Of a DNA stretch of 64,000 nt, positions 1-8,497 are shown in pieces. How positions within the stretch are numbered: the first letter of the stretch is position 1; every line of letters begins with the position of its first letter. The notes below the pieces were generated by a model. It saw only the letters and a program-made list of their open reading frames with translations. It did not search any database and was not told the origin of the DNA. The position numbers and the translations under genes were made by a program. The DNA is from Microbacterium aoyamense (GTDB lineage Bacteria > Actinomycetota > Actinomycetes > Actinomycetales > Microbacteriaceae), in contig NZ_JAKNUT010000002.1 in NCBI RefSeq assembly GCF_023155855.1, forward strand, positions 310,001 to 374,000. The letters run 5' to 3'.

Positions 1-1
1 T

Positions 2-1213
2 GACGTCGAGCTGGCGTGGCGTGTCCGAGACAAGGTCGTGCGGGACGACGGCACGCCCGCCGACTGGATCCTCGTGACCGGGACGAACGGCAAGACCACG
101 ACGACGCGGCTGACGGCGACGATGCTCGTGGCCGGCGGCCTGCGAGCCGCGCCGGTCGGGAACATCGGCACGCCGGTGCTCGACGCCGTCCGGGACCCGG
201 CGGGCTTCGACGCCCTCGTCGTCGAACTGTCGAGCCATCAGCTCTGGTACCTCGGGCTGCAGACCGGGCCCGAGCCGCTGTCGCCCCATGCGGCCGTGTG
301 CCTCAACCTCGCCGACGACCATCTCGAATGGCACGGATCGCCCGACGCCTATCGCGCCGCGAAGGCCCACGTCTACGACAACACCCGCGTCGCCTGCGTC
401 TACAACAAGGCGGATGCCGCGACGCGCGAAATGGTCGAGGACGCCGAGGTCGTCGAGGGCGCGCGGGCCATCGGCTTCGATCTCGGGGTGCCCGGGCCGA
501 GCGATCTCGGCCTCGTCGACGGCATCCTCGTCGACCGCGCCTTCCTCGAGGACCGCCGCACCAGCGCCCTCGAGCTCACGACACTCGCAGACCTCGCCGC
601 GCGCGGGCTCGCAGCCCCGCACATCGTCGCGAACATCCTGGCGGCGGCGGCGCTCGCGCGCTCGCTCGACGTTCCCCCCGAGGCGATCCGCGAGGCGCTG
701 GACGGATTCCGTCTCGACCCGCATCGCATCGAAGTCGTCGCCGTCGCTTCGGGTGTGACGTGGGTGGATGACTCGAAGGCGACGAATCCGCATGCCGCCG
801 CGTCCTCACTCGCCGCGTACCCGGGTGCCGTGTGGGTCGTCGGCGGGCTGCTCAAGGGCGTCGACATCGCGGACCTCGTGGCCTCGCGCGGATCGAGCGC
901 GAAGGCGGCGATCGTCATCGGCTCCGACCGGTCGGCCGTCGTCGCGGCGTTCTCGCGACACGCGCCCGAGGTGCCGCTGTTCGAGGTCGACGGCGCTCAG
1001 ACTGAAGACGTCATGGCGCAGGTCGTCGAGACGGCGATGAGTGTCGTGCAGGACGGAGACGTGGTGCTCCTGGCGCCTGCCGCGGCATCCTTCGATCAGT
1101 TCTCGTCGTACTCGGACCGTGGCCGGCGCTTCGCCGCAGCAGTGAACGATCGTCTCGGGAGGGGGAGCGATGGCGGGAACGACCGCGACACGCACCCCCC
1201 GGCCGACGCCTGA
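2..1213 (+). CDS. murD: UDP-N-acetylmuramoylalanine--D-glutamate ligase MurD, 5' truncated by the window edge
   Basis: MurD adds D-glutamate to UDP-MurNAc-L-Ala in cytoplasmic peptidoglycan precursor synthesis. The visible 403 residues carry the Mur-ligase ATP loop GTNGKTTTT (visible residues 27-35), the central-domain segments NLADDHLEWHG and YNKAD, and the HRIEVV and DDSKATNPHA motifs at the start of the C-terminal domain. The family is usually about 450-500 residues, so roughly the first 50-100 are missing to the left of base 1. The reading frame is open from base 2. Its 3' end overlaps ftsW by 44 bases, which fits one translationally linked division operon. Confidence 0.95.
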   Translation, partial: DVELAWRVRDKVVRDDGTPADWILVTGTNGKTTTTRLTATMLVAGGLRAAPVGNIGTPVLDAVRDPAGFDALVVELSSHQLWYLGLQTGPEPLSPHAAVCLNLADDHLEWHGSPDAYRAAKAHVYDNTRVACVYNKADAATREMVEDAEVVEGARAIGFDLGVPGPSDLGLVDGILVDRAFLEDRRTSALELTTLADLAARGLAAPHIVANILAAAALARSLDVPPEAIREALDGFRLDPHRIEVVAVASGVTWVDDSKATNPHAAASSLAAYPGAVWVVGGLLKGVDIADLVASRGSSAKAAIVIGSDRSAVVAAFSRHAPEVPLFEVDGAQTEDVMAQVVETAMSVVQDGDVVLLAPAAASFDQFSSYSDRGRRFAAAVNDRLGRGSDGGNDRDTHPPADA

Positions 1214-2429
1214 CCCCGCTCCGGAGACCAAACGCGGCCTCGCCGCGCGCGTCTCGCTGGGGCGGGTCTTCGCCCCCGTGCCGAGCGAATTTTTGCTGAT
1301 CGCCTCGACGGCACTGCTGCTGACGGTGTTCGGACTCGTCATGGTGCTGTCCGCGACGTCGGCGACGGCGACGGCCGCGGGCGAGCCTCCGTACGAGGCC
1401 ATGATCAAGCAGGGCGTCTTCGCAGTCATCGGCGTGCCGCTCATGTTCGTCGCGAGCCGCCTGCCGATCACGTTCTGGAAGCGGGTCGCCTGGCCGTCGC
1501 TCATCCTCGCGACGCTGTTCCAGCTGCTCGTCTTCGTACCCGGCCTCGGCGTCGAAGCCCACGGAAATCGCAACTGGGTGCAGATCGCGGGCTTCCAGTT
1601 CCAGCCCGCCGAGTTCCTGAAGCTGACCCTCGCACTGTGGCTCGGCTACGTGCTCTTCCGCAAACAGACGCTGCTCGCCTCGTGGAAGCACGTCGCGATC
1701 CCGATCGTGCCCGTCGCCTTCCTCGTCATCCTGACCGTGCTGATGGGCGGTGACCTCGGCACGGCGATGGTGCTCGTGCTCATCGCGCTGGGCGCGCTGT
1801 TCTTCTCGGGCGTCAAGCTGCGGATCTTCCTGGTGCCGCTGATCCTCGGCGGCATCCTCGTCGCGGTCTACGCCATCACGAGCCCCAACCGCATGGCGCG
1901 CATCATGAGCCTGTTCAACGAGAACTGCCTCGACGACTACCTGACGAGCTGCTACCAGCCGCTGCACGGCATGTGGGCGCTCGCGAGCGGGGGCATCTTC
2001 GGGCTGGGTCTGGGCAACTCGCGCGAGAAATACGACTGGCTGCCCGCGGCGGCGAACGACTACATCTTCGCGATCGTGGGCGAAGAGCTCGGGCTCATCG
2101 GCTGCGTCGTCGTCCTGGCCCTCTTCGCCCTGTTCGCCGTCGGCGCGTTCCACGTCATCCGCAAGACGAACGACCCCTTCGTGCGCATCGTGTCGGGCGG
2201 CATCACGGTGTGGATCGTCGGTCAGGCGCTGATCAACGTCGGCGTCGTGTTGCGCGTCTTCCCCGTGCTGGGTGTGCCGCTGCCGTTCATGTCGCAGGGC
2301 GGCACGTCGCTGCTGTCGGTGCTCGTCGCGTGCGGTGTGCTCCTGTCGTTCGCCCGCTCGCTTCCGGCGCCGCGCACCCCCGGCTCGCCGCGGGCATCCA
2401 CGCGCACGCGTGCGAAGATCGCTGAGTGA
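1170..2429 (+). CDS. ftsW: Lipid II-polymerising SEDS glycosyltransferase FtsW
   Basis: FtsW is the septal SEDS-family peptidoglycan polymerase, an integral membrane protein working with a class B PBP. The 419-residue protein has a basic, Pro-rich N-terminus of about 40 residues and then about ten hydrophobic segments. It contains family motifs HGNRNWVQI, QPAEFLKL, GGDLGTA, and the long extracytoplasmic loop from SLFNENCLDDY to YDWLPAAANDYIFAIVGEE. The ATG was chosen because a purine-rich GGGAGGGGG site lies just upstream. The frame overlaps the murD end by 44 bases and shares 4 bases with murG. Position between murD and murG supports FtsW over RodA. Confidence 0.95.
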   Translation: MAGTTATRTPRPTPDPAPETKRGLAARVSLGRVFAPVPSEFLLIASTALLLTVFGLVMVLSATSATATAAGEPPYEAMIKQGVFAVIGVPLMFVASRLPITFWKRVAWPSLILATLFQLLVFVPGLGVEAHGNRNWVQIAGFQFQPAEFLKLTLALWLGYVLFRKQTLLASWKHVAIPIVPVAFLVILTVLMGGDLGTAMVLVLIALGALFFSGVKLRIFLVPLILGGILVAVYAITSPNRMARIMSLFNENCLDDYLTSCYQPLHGMWALASGGIFGLGLGNSREKYDWLPAAANDYIFAIVGEELGLIGCVVVLALFALFAVGAFHVIRKTNDPFVRIVSGGITVWIVGQALINVGVVLRVFPVLGVPLPFMSQGGTSLLSVLVACGVLLSFARSLPAPRTPGSPRASTRTRAKIAE

Positions 2430-3511
2430 GTTCTCCCCGCACGTACCTTCTCGCCGGCGGTGGCACCGCGGGTCACGTCAATCCGCTGCTCGCTGTCGCA
2501 GACGCGCTGCGTGAGCGCGAGCCCGATGCCCTCGTGCTGGTGCTCGGCACCCGTGAGGGACTCGAGGCGCGCCTCGTCCCCGAGCGCGGCTACGAGCTCG
2601 TGTTCGTCGACAAGGTCCCCTTCCCGCGGCGTCCGAATCGGGATGCCGCGGGCTTCCCCGCGCGCTTCCGGCGCGCTATCGCGCAGGTGCGGACGATCAT
2701 CGCGGAGCGCGGGGTCGACGTCGTCGTGGGGTTCGGCGGCTACGCCTCGGCCCCCGCGTACGTCGCGGCGCGCCGCGCGAGGGTGCCGTTCGTCGTGCAC
2801 GAGGCCAACGCCAAGCCCGGGCTCGCGAACATCCTCGGTGCGCGGTGGGCAGCGGCATCCGGCGTCGCTTTCGACGGCACATCGCTGCGCGGCTCGCGCG
2901 TCGTGGGCATGCCCCTGCGGCGGGAGCTGATGGAGCTCGACCGCGCCGCGGTGCGCGCCGAGGGCGCCGCCCACTTCGGCCTCGACCCCGCGAAGCCCAC
3001 GCTGCTCGTGTTCGGGGGTTCGCTCGGCGCCGCGCGGCTCAACGCCGCGTTCGAGGGCGCGTGGCAGGACGTCCTCGACGCGGGGTGGCAGCTGCTGCAC
3101 GTCACGGGGGAGAGGTCGGAGCTCGAGGATCCGGATGCCGCGGGCTACGCCCTGCGTCGCTACGTCGACCGCATGGACCTCGCCTTCGCCGCGGCCGACT
3201 TCGTCGTCTCGCGCGCGGGAGCCGCGACCGTGAGCGAGATCAGCGCCCTCGGCATCCCCGCGGTCTACGTGCCGTACGCCGTCGGCAACGGCGAGCAGGC
3301 GCAGAACGCGGCCTCGGCCGTCCGCGCGGGGGCCGCGCGTCTCATCCCCGATGCCGAGTTCACGAGCGATCGCGTCCGGAGCGAGATCGTGCCGCTGCTG
3401 ACCGACTCCGGCGCACGCGACCAGATGGCGGAGGCCGCGGCATCCATCGGCGAACGGCACGGCACCGAGAACGTCGTCGCCCTCGTCGACGAGGCGCTGA
3501 GCGCAGGGTAG
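2426..3511 (+). CDS. murG: UDP-GlcNAc:lipid I N-acetylglucosaminyltransferase MurG
   Basis: MurG (361 residues) converts lipid I to lipid II on the inner face of the membrane. The N-terminal domain has the signature loop GGGTAGHVNPLLA at residues 11-23 and GFGGYASAPAYVAA. The C-terminal domain has VFGGSLGAARLN, SRAGAATVSEI and the GNGEQAQNA nucleotide-binding segment. It starts with GTG inside the ftsW stop (4-base overlap), so translation is probably coupled. In most actinobacteria murC follows directly, but here murG is followed by an accessory gene on the opposite strand and murC lies almost 5 kb away. Confidence 0.96.
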   Translation: MSSPRTYLLAGGGTAGHVNPLLAVADALREREPDALVLVLGTREGLEARLVPERGYELVFVDKVPFPRRPNRDAAGFPARFRRAIAQVRTIIAERGVDVVVGFGGYASAPAYVAARRARVPFVVHEANAKPGLANILGARWAAASGVAFDGTSLRGSRVVGMPLRRELMELDRAAVRAEGAAHFGLDPAKPTLLVFGGSLGAARLNAAFEGAWQDVLDAGWQLLHVTGERSELEDPDAAGYALRRYVDRMDLAFAAADFVVSRAGAATVSEISALGIPAVYVPYAVGNGEQAQNAASAVRAGAARLIPDAEFTSDRVRSEIVPLLTDSGARDQMAEAAASIGERHGTENVVALVDEALSAG

Positions 3512-3536
3512 GTCGACCGAGAGGCCGCACGTCTCC

Positions 3537-3782
3537 TCAGGACAGCGGCGTGGCACCGACGAAGGCGAGGACGGCGAGGACGCGTCGATGGGCGTCTGCG
3601 CCCGCTGAGATGGCGAGTTTGGCGAAGACGCTCGTCACATGGCTCTCGACTGTCCGCTCCGAGACCCAGAGCCGTCGCGCGATCGCGCGGTTGGTGAGAC
3701 CGTGCGCCATCAGCGACAGCACGTCCCGCTCACGAGCGGTCAGGTGCGCGGCGCTCAGGACTGGTTGGTCGACCGTGGACAT
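3537..3782 (-). CDS. Small LuxR-type helix-turn-helix protein
   Basis: This 81-residue protein is almost entirely a LuxR/NarL-type DNA-binding domain: LTARERDVLSLMAHGLTNRAIARRL, then VSERTVESHVTSVFAKL, at about residues 14-60. It has no receiver or ligand-binding domain. The ATG at 3782 was chosen over an upstream GTG because GAGGAGAGGGAG sits directly before it. It runs opposite to murG and divergently from the large LuxR regulator 144 bases away. It may be a stand-alone regulator or the remnant of a longer one; target unknown. Confidence 0.85.
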   Translation of the reverse strand: MSTVDQPVLSAAHLTARERDVLSLMAHGLTNRAIARRLWVSERTVESHVTSVFAKLAISAGADAHRRVLAVLAFVGATPLS

Positions 3783-3914
3783 CTCCCTCTCCTCACGTCG
3801 GTGCGTCGGAAGCCCAGCTTCCCCCGGGAGCCCGCAGCCCGCACGCGTAGTCACTACTCGTTCTCGCCGATCGCACGCAGGTCGCGGACGATTGCAGGTG
3901 TGACCGCCCCGCGG

Positions 3915-3920
3915 TAGCTT
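3915..3920 (+). promoter_or_regulatory. Predicted -10 box, leaderless start of the LAL regulator
   Basis: TAGCTT lies six bases before the GTG at 3927, so transcription should begin at about the start codon. No convincing -35 box is visible. Confidence 0.5.
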
Positions 3921-3926
3921 GCCAAG

Positions 3927-6563
3927 GTGGACCTCCGCGCGGCGGCATCTGCCTCTCTCAGGGCTTGGACGGTCGCAGGTCGCGAGTCCGAACTCGGCCG
4001 CATGGACGACGCGCTCTCCGTCGCCGGCGGCGGTGTCATGCTGGTCGGCGCACCCGGGGTCGGCAAGACCCGTCTCGCTCGAGAGGCACTGGAGCGACTC
4101 TCGTCGCGAGGCGTGCCGACCGCCTGGGCGGTCGGCTCCGAGTCCTCCCGTGAACTGCCGCTGGGAGCGTTCGCCGGGATGCTGTCACGGTGGGAGGACG
4201 CGGCGCCGTCTCAGAGCGTGACAGAGCGCCTGGCCGAAGCGATCCGCAACCTCGCACCGCGCCAGGGCGCGCTCGTGCTCGGCGTCGACGACGTGAACCT
4301 GCTCGACCAGGCCTCGGTGGTGCTCGTCCACCAACTCGCCACCCAGGGGGTCATTCGGGTGGTGATGACGCAGAGGGCGTGCACACCGTCCCCCGATGCC
4401 GTGTCCGCGCTCCTGCGGAGCGAGCGCATGATCCGGATCGACCTGGCCGAGATCCCGTCGGACATCGCAGACGGTCTGATCGACGCGTCGTTGGACGCGC
4501 CCGTCGATCGCGCCGCGCGGCGTGCGCTGCGTCGAGCTGCGGGCGGGAATCCCCTCTATCTCCGAGAGCTGCTCCGAGGGGGTCTCGAAGAGGGGTGGCT
4601 CGCGTACGCGGACGGCCTGTGGCAGCTCACGAGACCACTTCGGCTGCCGTCCAGTCTCGTCGAGCTCGTCTCGGATCGCATCGGAGCAGTCGAGGGCGAC
4701 GTCGGCGAACTGCTCGACATCCTTGCACTCGCGGAGCCTCTCTCGATCGACCTCTCCGAGCACCTCGTCGGCGGCGACGTCGTCGAACTCGTCGAGACGC
4801 ACGGCCTCGTGAGCATCCAGCGATCCGCGGACGATCGTGACTTCGTCCGACTTGCGCACCCGCTGTTCGGTGAAGCGCGTCGGGCTGTACTCGGCGCGGC
4901 GCGGGCGAGGCGTCTGCGGCGTCGGGCCGCGGGCGCGATGGCCGACCCGGCGCTCGGTCACTCCGGCGACGTCATGCGCCGCGCCGTGCTGGAGCTCGAC
5001 GCCGGCGACCGGCCTCAGCTCGAGCTGCTGCTCGCGGCAGTCGACCGCGCCGCCGACCTGGTCGACGTGCCGCTCGCGCACCGGCTCGCCACCGCGGCGA
5101 TCGGGGCCGGTGCCGGTTTCGAGACGCAGGCCTACGTCGCGAACCTCGCTGCTCTGGTGCCCGGCGAAGACCCGGTGGCCGAGCTCGACCGGCTCGAAGC
5201 TCTGGCCGGCGACGAGGTCGAACGCGCACGAGCCGCGGCGATGCGCATCGCGCACATCGCCTGGGAGCGCAATGGTCCGCAGGAGGCCGAGGCCGAGCTC
5301 CGCCGTGCGCGGAGCGCTCTGAGCGATCCGATCGCGATCGCCCACATCGATGCGATCGGCGCACTCTTCGCCGAGCGGCTCGCGCGATCCGCTGAGGCGA
5401 GTGCGACCGCCGAGCGATTGCTCGCCATGCCGGGGCTCGATCGGGACAGCGTCGCGCTCGCCACCTCCGCACTCGTCGCGGCGCGCGCGGGATCCGGCCG
5501 GGTCGAGGGACTCGCTCCCTTCATCGAGCGAGCACTCGCGGACAGTTCGACTCTCGCGCGAGGAGCCTTCCGGACGCCGCTCATAGCGTCGTACGCGCTC
5601 GGACTCGAGTGGGCGGGGCGTCTGGATGCAGCCGAGCAGACGAAACGCGACCTGGTCGGCGGCCTGCGCGACAGCGGCCCGGTGAGCGCGGTCGCCGCCT
5701 ATCTGCTGGGCGCCAACGAGCTGGCACGCGGACGGCCCCGCTCGGCTGTCGCGCTGCTGCGGGAGGCCAAGGCGGGGTTGATCTATTTCGGCGGCTGGAA
5801 GTACGCGACTCAGATCGCCGTGACGCGCGCTCTCGCGCTGTGCGGCACGCCCGGGGAGGCCGTCGCAGCGCGCGATGAGCTCAACGCCCGGGTACTGGAA
5901 TCCATGCGTCATTGGGAGCCGGATCGGCTCCTGGCGAACGCGATGGTCGAGGCCCGCCTCGGAGCGGTCGCTGCGGCGATCGCGCTCATCCATCAGGCGG
6001 CCCGGTTCGCGAGAGAGCACGGACTGTTCGCCAACGAGGTCATCGCGCTGCAGATGCGGGTGATGCTGGGACGATCCGGCGCAGACCGAAGGCTGTCGGA
6101 ACTCGCCGGGATCGTGGACGGCCCCCGGGTCGGTCTGGCACTCGCGCACGATCGCGCGCTCTCCACCTCCGACCCGGGAGCACTGCTGAGCGTGTCGGAC
6201 GCGTGGGACGAGATGGGTGATCAGCTCGCTGCGGCGACGGCGAGTGCACAGTCGTTCCGTCTCGCATCACGTGGGCGGCAGTCGGCCGCCGATCGACGGC
6301 ATGTTGCTCGGGCCCGCATCCGCACGATGGAGCTCCTCCTGCGTTGCGAGGAGGCCAACACGCCGGAACTGGATCGCTTCGCGCGGCCGTCGCCCCTCAC
6401 GGACCGGGAGCGGGAAGTGGTGCACCTCGCTGCGACCGGCAAGTCGAACCGACAGATCGCCGGACAGCTGGGCGTCTCCGTCCGAACCATCGAAGGCCAC
6501 GTCTACCGAGCGACGGACAAGCTGGGGCTCACGCGCGCCGAGTTCTCCCAGTATCACGGCTGA
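3927..6563 (+). CDS. Large ATP-binding LuxR-family (LAL/MalT-like) transcriptional regulator
   Basis: This 878-residue protein begins with an AAA/STAND-type ATPase: Walker A GAPGVGKTRLA at about residue 41 and a Walker-B-like ALVLGVDD at about 114. A long Ala/Leu/Arg-rich helical region without recognisable catalytic motifs follows, probably a TPR-like sensor. It ends with a LuxR HTH (PLTDREREVVHLAATGKSN, then VSVRTIEGHVY) from about residue 824. Such LAL proteins are usually pathway activators that bind DNA when ATP and a ligand or partner are bound. The next gene on the same strand encodes an unknown protein that may be its target. Confidence 0.9.
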   Translation: MDLRAAASASLRAWTVAGRESELGRMDDALSVAGGGVMLVGAPGVGKTRLAREALERLSSRGVPTAWAVGSESSRELPLGAFAGMLSRWEDAAPSQSVTERLAEAIRNLAPRQGALVLGVDDVNLLDQASVVLVHQLATQGVIRVVMTQRACTPSPDAVSALLRSERMIRIDLAEIPSDIADGLIDASLDAPVDRAARRALRRAAGGNPLYLRELLRGGLEEGWLAYADGLWQLTRPLRLPSSLVELVSDRIGAVEGDVGELLDILALAEPLSIDLSEHLVGGDVVELVETHGLVSIQRSADDRDFVRLAHPLFGEARRAVLGAARARRLRRRAAGAMADPALGHSGDVMRRAVLELDAGDRPQLELLLAAVDRAADLVDVPLAHRLATAAIGAGAGFETQAYVANLAALVPGEDPVAELDRLEALAGDEVERARAAAMRIAHIAWERNGPQEAEAELRRARSALSDPIAIAHIDAIGALFAERLARSAEASATAERLLAMPGLDRDSVALATSALVAARAGSGRVEGLAPFIERALADSSTLARGAFRTPLIASYALGLEWAGRLDAAEQTKRDLVGGLRDSGPVSAVAAYLLGANELARGRPRSAVALLREAKAGLIYFGGWKYATQIAVTRALALCGTPGEAVAARDELNARVLESMRHWEPDRLLANAMVEARLGAVAAAIALIHQAARFAREHGLFANEVIALQMRVMLGRSGADRRLSELAGIVDGPRVGLALAHDRALSTSDPGALLSVSDAWDEMGDQLAAATASAQSFRLASRGRQSAADRRHVARARIRTMELLLRCEEANTPELDRFARPSPLTDREREVVHLAATGKSNRQIAGQLGVSVRTIEGHVYRATDKLGLTRAEFSQYHG

Positions 6564-6632
6564 CACGGATGCGCGGCGAGGAGCATCGGCCCTAGGTTGT
6601 GCTCCAGTCGTCGGCTGCAGCACAGGAGAACC

Positions 6633-7118
6633 ATGTCGGGTTCGTACACGCACGAAACACCCTCCGTCCCTCCGCGCGCGCTGGCGTTCGGGACACCCGA
6701 GATGGGAAGGACGCTCCGTCGGGAACGCGAAGCTTTCCGTCGTGGGGGCGACGCGAGCGCCACGCTGCGAAGCATTCTGGACGACGCGGTCGAGCTGAGT
6801 GCACTGAGCACTCGAGATGCCGATCGGATCTCGGTCTACGCCGGTCGCACAGAAGGTCGTGAAGGCATTGCGAATCGCTACTACCGCGAGGCGCTGGATG
6901 ATGCCGAGGCGTCTCCGCTGCTGGGCGTGCTCTTCGGCGTCGCGGCGACGGTCTGTGAGAGCGGGGACCGAGGAGATGAGCCGGGACTGCGGGATGAGGA
7001 GATCGCCTCGTTCGTCAGCGGTTGGACGACCTTCGGGCCGGCCGTCGGCACAGGCATGCTTCTCGGAATGGTGTTCGGTCGGTCGGTCGGCGCCCCTGTC
7101 GACGAGGGGCGCGCCTAA
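6633..7118 (+). CDS. Uncharacterised protein with a glycine-rich hydrophobic C-terminus
   Basis: The family is not recognised. The 161-residue product is charged and soluble-looking over the first 120 residues (many Arg, Asp and Glu). Near the C-terminus is one glycine-rich hydrophobic stretch, FGPAVGTGMLLGMVFGRSVG, that could insert in a membrane. The start ATG follows AGGAGAACC. A TAGGTT hexamer at 6593-6598 could serve as -10 for a leader of about 30 bases. It lies 69 bases after the LAL regulator, on the same strand, and converges on the GntR gene (stop codons overlap). Co-expression with the LAL gene is plausible. The hydrophobic tail recalls small membrane-active peptides, but I would not call it a bacteriocin. 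Confidence 0.7.
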   Translation: MSGSYTHETPSVPPRALAFGTPEMGRTLRREREAFRRGGDASATLRSILDDAVELSALSTRDADRISVYAGRTEGREGIANRYYREALDDAEASPLLGVLFGVAATVCESGDRGDEPGLRDEEIASFVSGWTTFGPAVGTGMLLGMVFGRSVGAPVDEGRA

Positions 7119-7480
7119 GTCGCGGGCTCGGACTTCAGAGCCGCGGCGACGAGCGCGAGCGCCTCGTCTGCGTCGAGGCGGAGCAGTCGCACCTGCTCCG
7201 CGAACCGCGCCGCGGCGCGCTGGGCCTCCTGCCGCGCGGGGTCGCCGTACAGCGCGACGAACGTGCCGTTGCGTCCGCGGGTCTCGATGACGCGGGATGC
7301 CTCCAGCTCGCGGTACGCGCGGGCGACCGTTCCCGGCGCGAGCCCGAGGTCTTCCGCGAGGCGTCGGACCGTCGGAAGCCGCGCGCCGGCGGCGAGCTCG
7401 CCGGACGTGACGGCCTCGAGCAGCTGAGCGCGCAGCTGCTCGTACGGCGGCACGGGGGAGCGGGGATCGACGACGATCAT
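7115..7480 (-). CDS. GntR-family transcriptional regulator, YtrA-like
   Basis: A 121-residue regulator with the GntR winged helix at residues 12-75: PPYEQLRAQLLEAVTSGEL, then LPTVRRLAEDLGLAPGTVARAYREL, then GRNGTFVA. The short helical C-terminal part (about 45 residues) is typical of the YtrA subfamily, which lacks the large FadR or HutC effector domains and often controls adjacent membrane-protein or transporter genes. The ATG shares four bases with the stop of the upstream membrane-protein gene, so the two are probably translationally coupled. The inverted repeat at 8419-8440, in front of the operon, is the likely operator. Confidence 0.92.
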   Translation of the reverse strand: MIVVDPRSPVPPYEQLRAQLLEAVTSGELAAGARLPTVRRLAEDLGLAPGTVARAYRELEASRVIETRGRNGTFVALYGDPARQEAQRAAARFAEQVRLLRLDADEALALVAAALKSEPAT

Positions 7481-8400
7481 GAGGTGCTGCCGGCGGGAAC
7501 GGGATGGCGGAGCCAATCCGGATAGAGCGCCGCAGGCAGGGGGCGCCCGGTGCTCGCGGGGTAGATGAAGCTGAGCGCGATGATTCCCCACGTCGGGATC
7601 TGCGTGGCCCAGCTGCTCCACAGCGTGTCCAGGGGCGTCGTCAGCGAGATGATCGCGAACGACAGGACGAGCCATCCTGCGATCGCGCACGACAGGCGGA
7701 GCGACATGATGGTCGCCGCGCGCAGCGCGTCGTCCCACGCGAGTTCGAGCGAGTGCGAGGCCGGCTGCGGCTGATCGAGGACCAGCCGCTCGAGGCGTGG
7801 AAGAGCGATGAAGACGCCGGCTGCGACGACGCCGAACACGGCGGCGGCGATCGCGGCGGACGCCTGGACGCGGGTCGGTGCGGCGATCGCGACGACTCCG
7901 ACGGCAACGGCCGCGACGGCGGCCGCGCCGGCGATCACCCACGGGATCCGGAGGCGCGCCGGACCGAGGTAGTCCGCCGCCGTCATCACCCGCGCCCGCG
8001 CGACGCGGGGCGCGTCGGGCGCCGGATGGAAGAGTCGCTCGTGGACGGCGACGATCGTGGTGCCGATCACGTTGCCGACGACGACTCCCGTGAGGAGCGT
8101 GTAGAAGATGAAGAAGGCACTCGTCGCGAGCGGTGTGAGCAGGAGCAGGGCGGCCATCGCGGCCCCCGCGACTATCGCCCACGCGCCGGCGATGGCCCGC
8201 GCCCGCAGAGCGCGGGCGACCGAAACCCGCGTCTGGTCCGAGCCGTAGGGAAGGCGCACACCCATCGAGAACCGGTCGGCGCGCGCCCGGCCCGAGGACC
8301 TGTCCCACATCGCGACCAAGAAGCACACGGCGATGATGGCGACGATGATCGTCAGGACGATGTTCATTCCGCGGGTGATGTCAGGGTAGAGGCCGTCCAT
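7477..8400 (-). CDS. Multi-pass membrane protein, first gene of a GntR-controlled operon
   Basis: A 307-residue integral membrane protein with about seven or eight hydrophobic segments: one at the N-terminus (IVLTIIVAIIAVCFLVAMW), pairs around residues 75-120 and 140-200, and two near the C-terminus. No catalytic or transport motif is recognised. The short MGVRLPYG segment recalls proteins of the DUF1648/SdpI type often paired with YtrA-like regulators, but the match is weak. The ATG at 8400 is preferred because a strong promoter would start transcription at this base. A second ATG at 8367 is possible. The last four bases overlap the GntR gene. Confidence 0.75.
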   Translation of the reverse strand: MDGLYPDITRGMNIVLTIIVAIIAVCFLVAMWDRSSGRARADRFSMGVRLPYGSDQTRVSVARALRARAIAGAWAIVAGAAMAALLLLTPLATSAFFIFYTLLTGVVVGNVIGTTIVAVHERLFHPAPDAPRVARARVMTAADYLGPARLRIPWVIAGAAAVAAVAVGVVAIAAPTRVQASAAIAAAVFGVVAAGVFIALPRLERLVLDQPQPASHSLELAWDDALRAATIMSLRLSCAIAGWLVLSFAIISLTTPLDTLWSSWATQIPTWGIIALSFIYPASTGRPLPAALYPDWLRHPVPAGSTS

Positions 8401-8406
8401 CCCTCT

Positions 8407-8440
8407 TTTGTACGTCGTTTGTATCAATGTGTCAATACAA
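8407..8440 (-). promoter_or_regulatory. Promoter with overlapping inverted-repeat operator, GntR/membrane-protein operon
   Basis: On the minus strand TTGACA (8435-8430) is followed after 17 bases by TACAAA (8412-8407), a near-consensus pair. The predicted transcription start falls at 8400, the A of the ATG, so the mRNA is probably leaderless. TTGTAT (8419-8424) and ATACAA (8435-8440) form a perfect inverted repeat with a 10-base centre that overlaps the -35 box. This is where a GntR-family repressor would bind. Confidence 0.75.
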
Positions 8441-8482
8441 TGCGCCACCGCGCGCCGGGGCCTGCCTCTCCGACCACCGACC

Positions 8483-8488
8483 TAGACT
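8483..8488 (+). promoter_or_regulatory. Predicted -10 box upstream of murC
   Basis: TAGACT lies nine bases before the murC ATG, leaving a leader of at most about three bases. After the insertion upstream, murC needs its own promoter, and this is the best candidate. Confidence 0.5.
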
Positions 8489-8497
8489 TGACCGGTC

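Noticed and set aside
6633..7118. Class II bacteriocin precursor
   Set aside because: The glycine-rich tail is suggestive, but there is no double-glycine leader, processing peptidase, exporter or immunity gene nearby.
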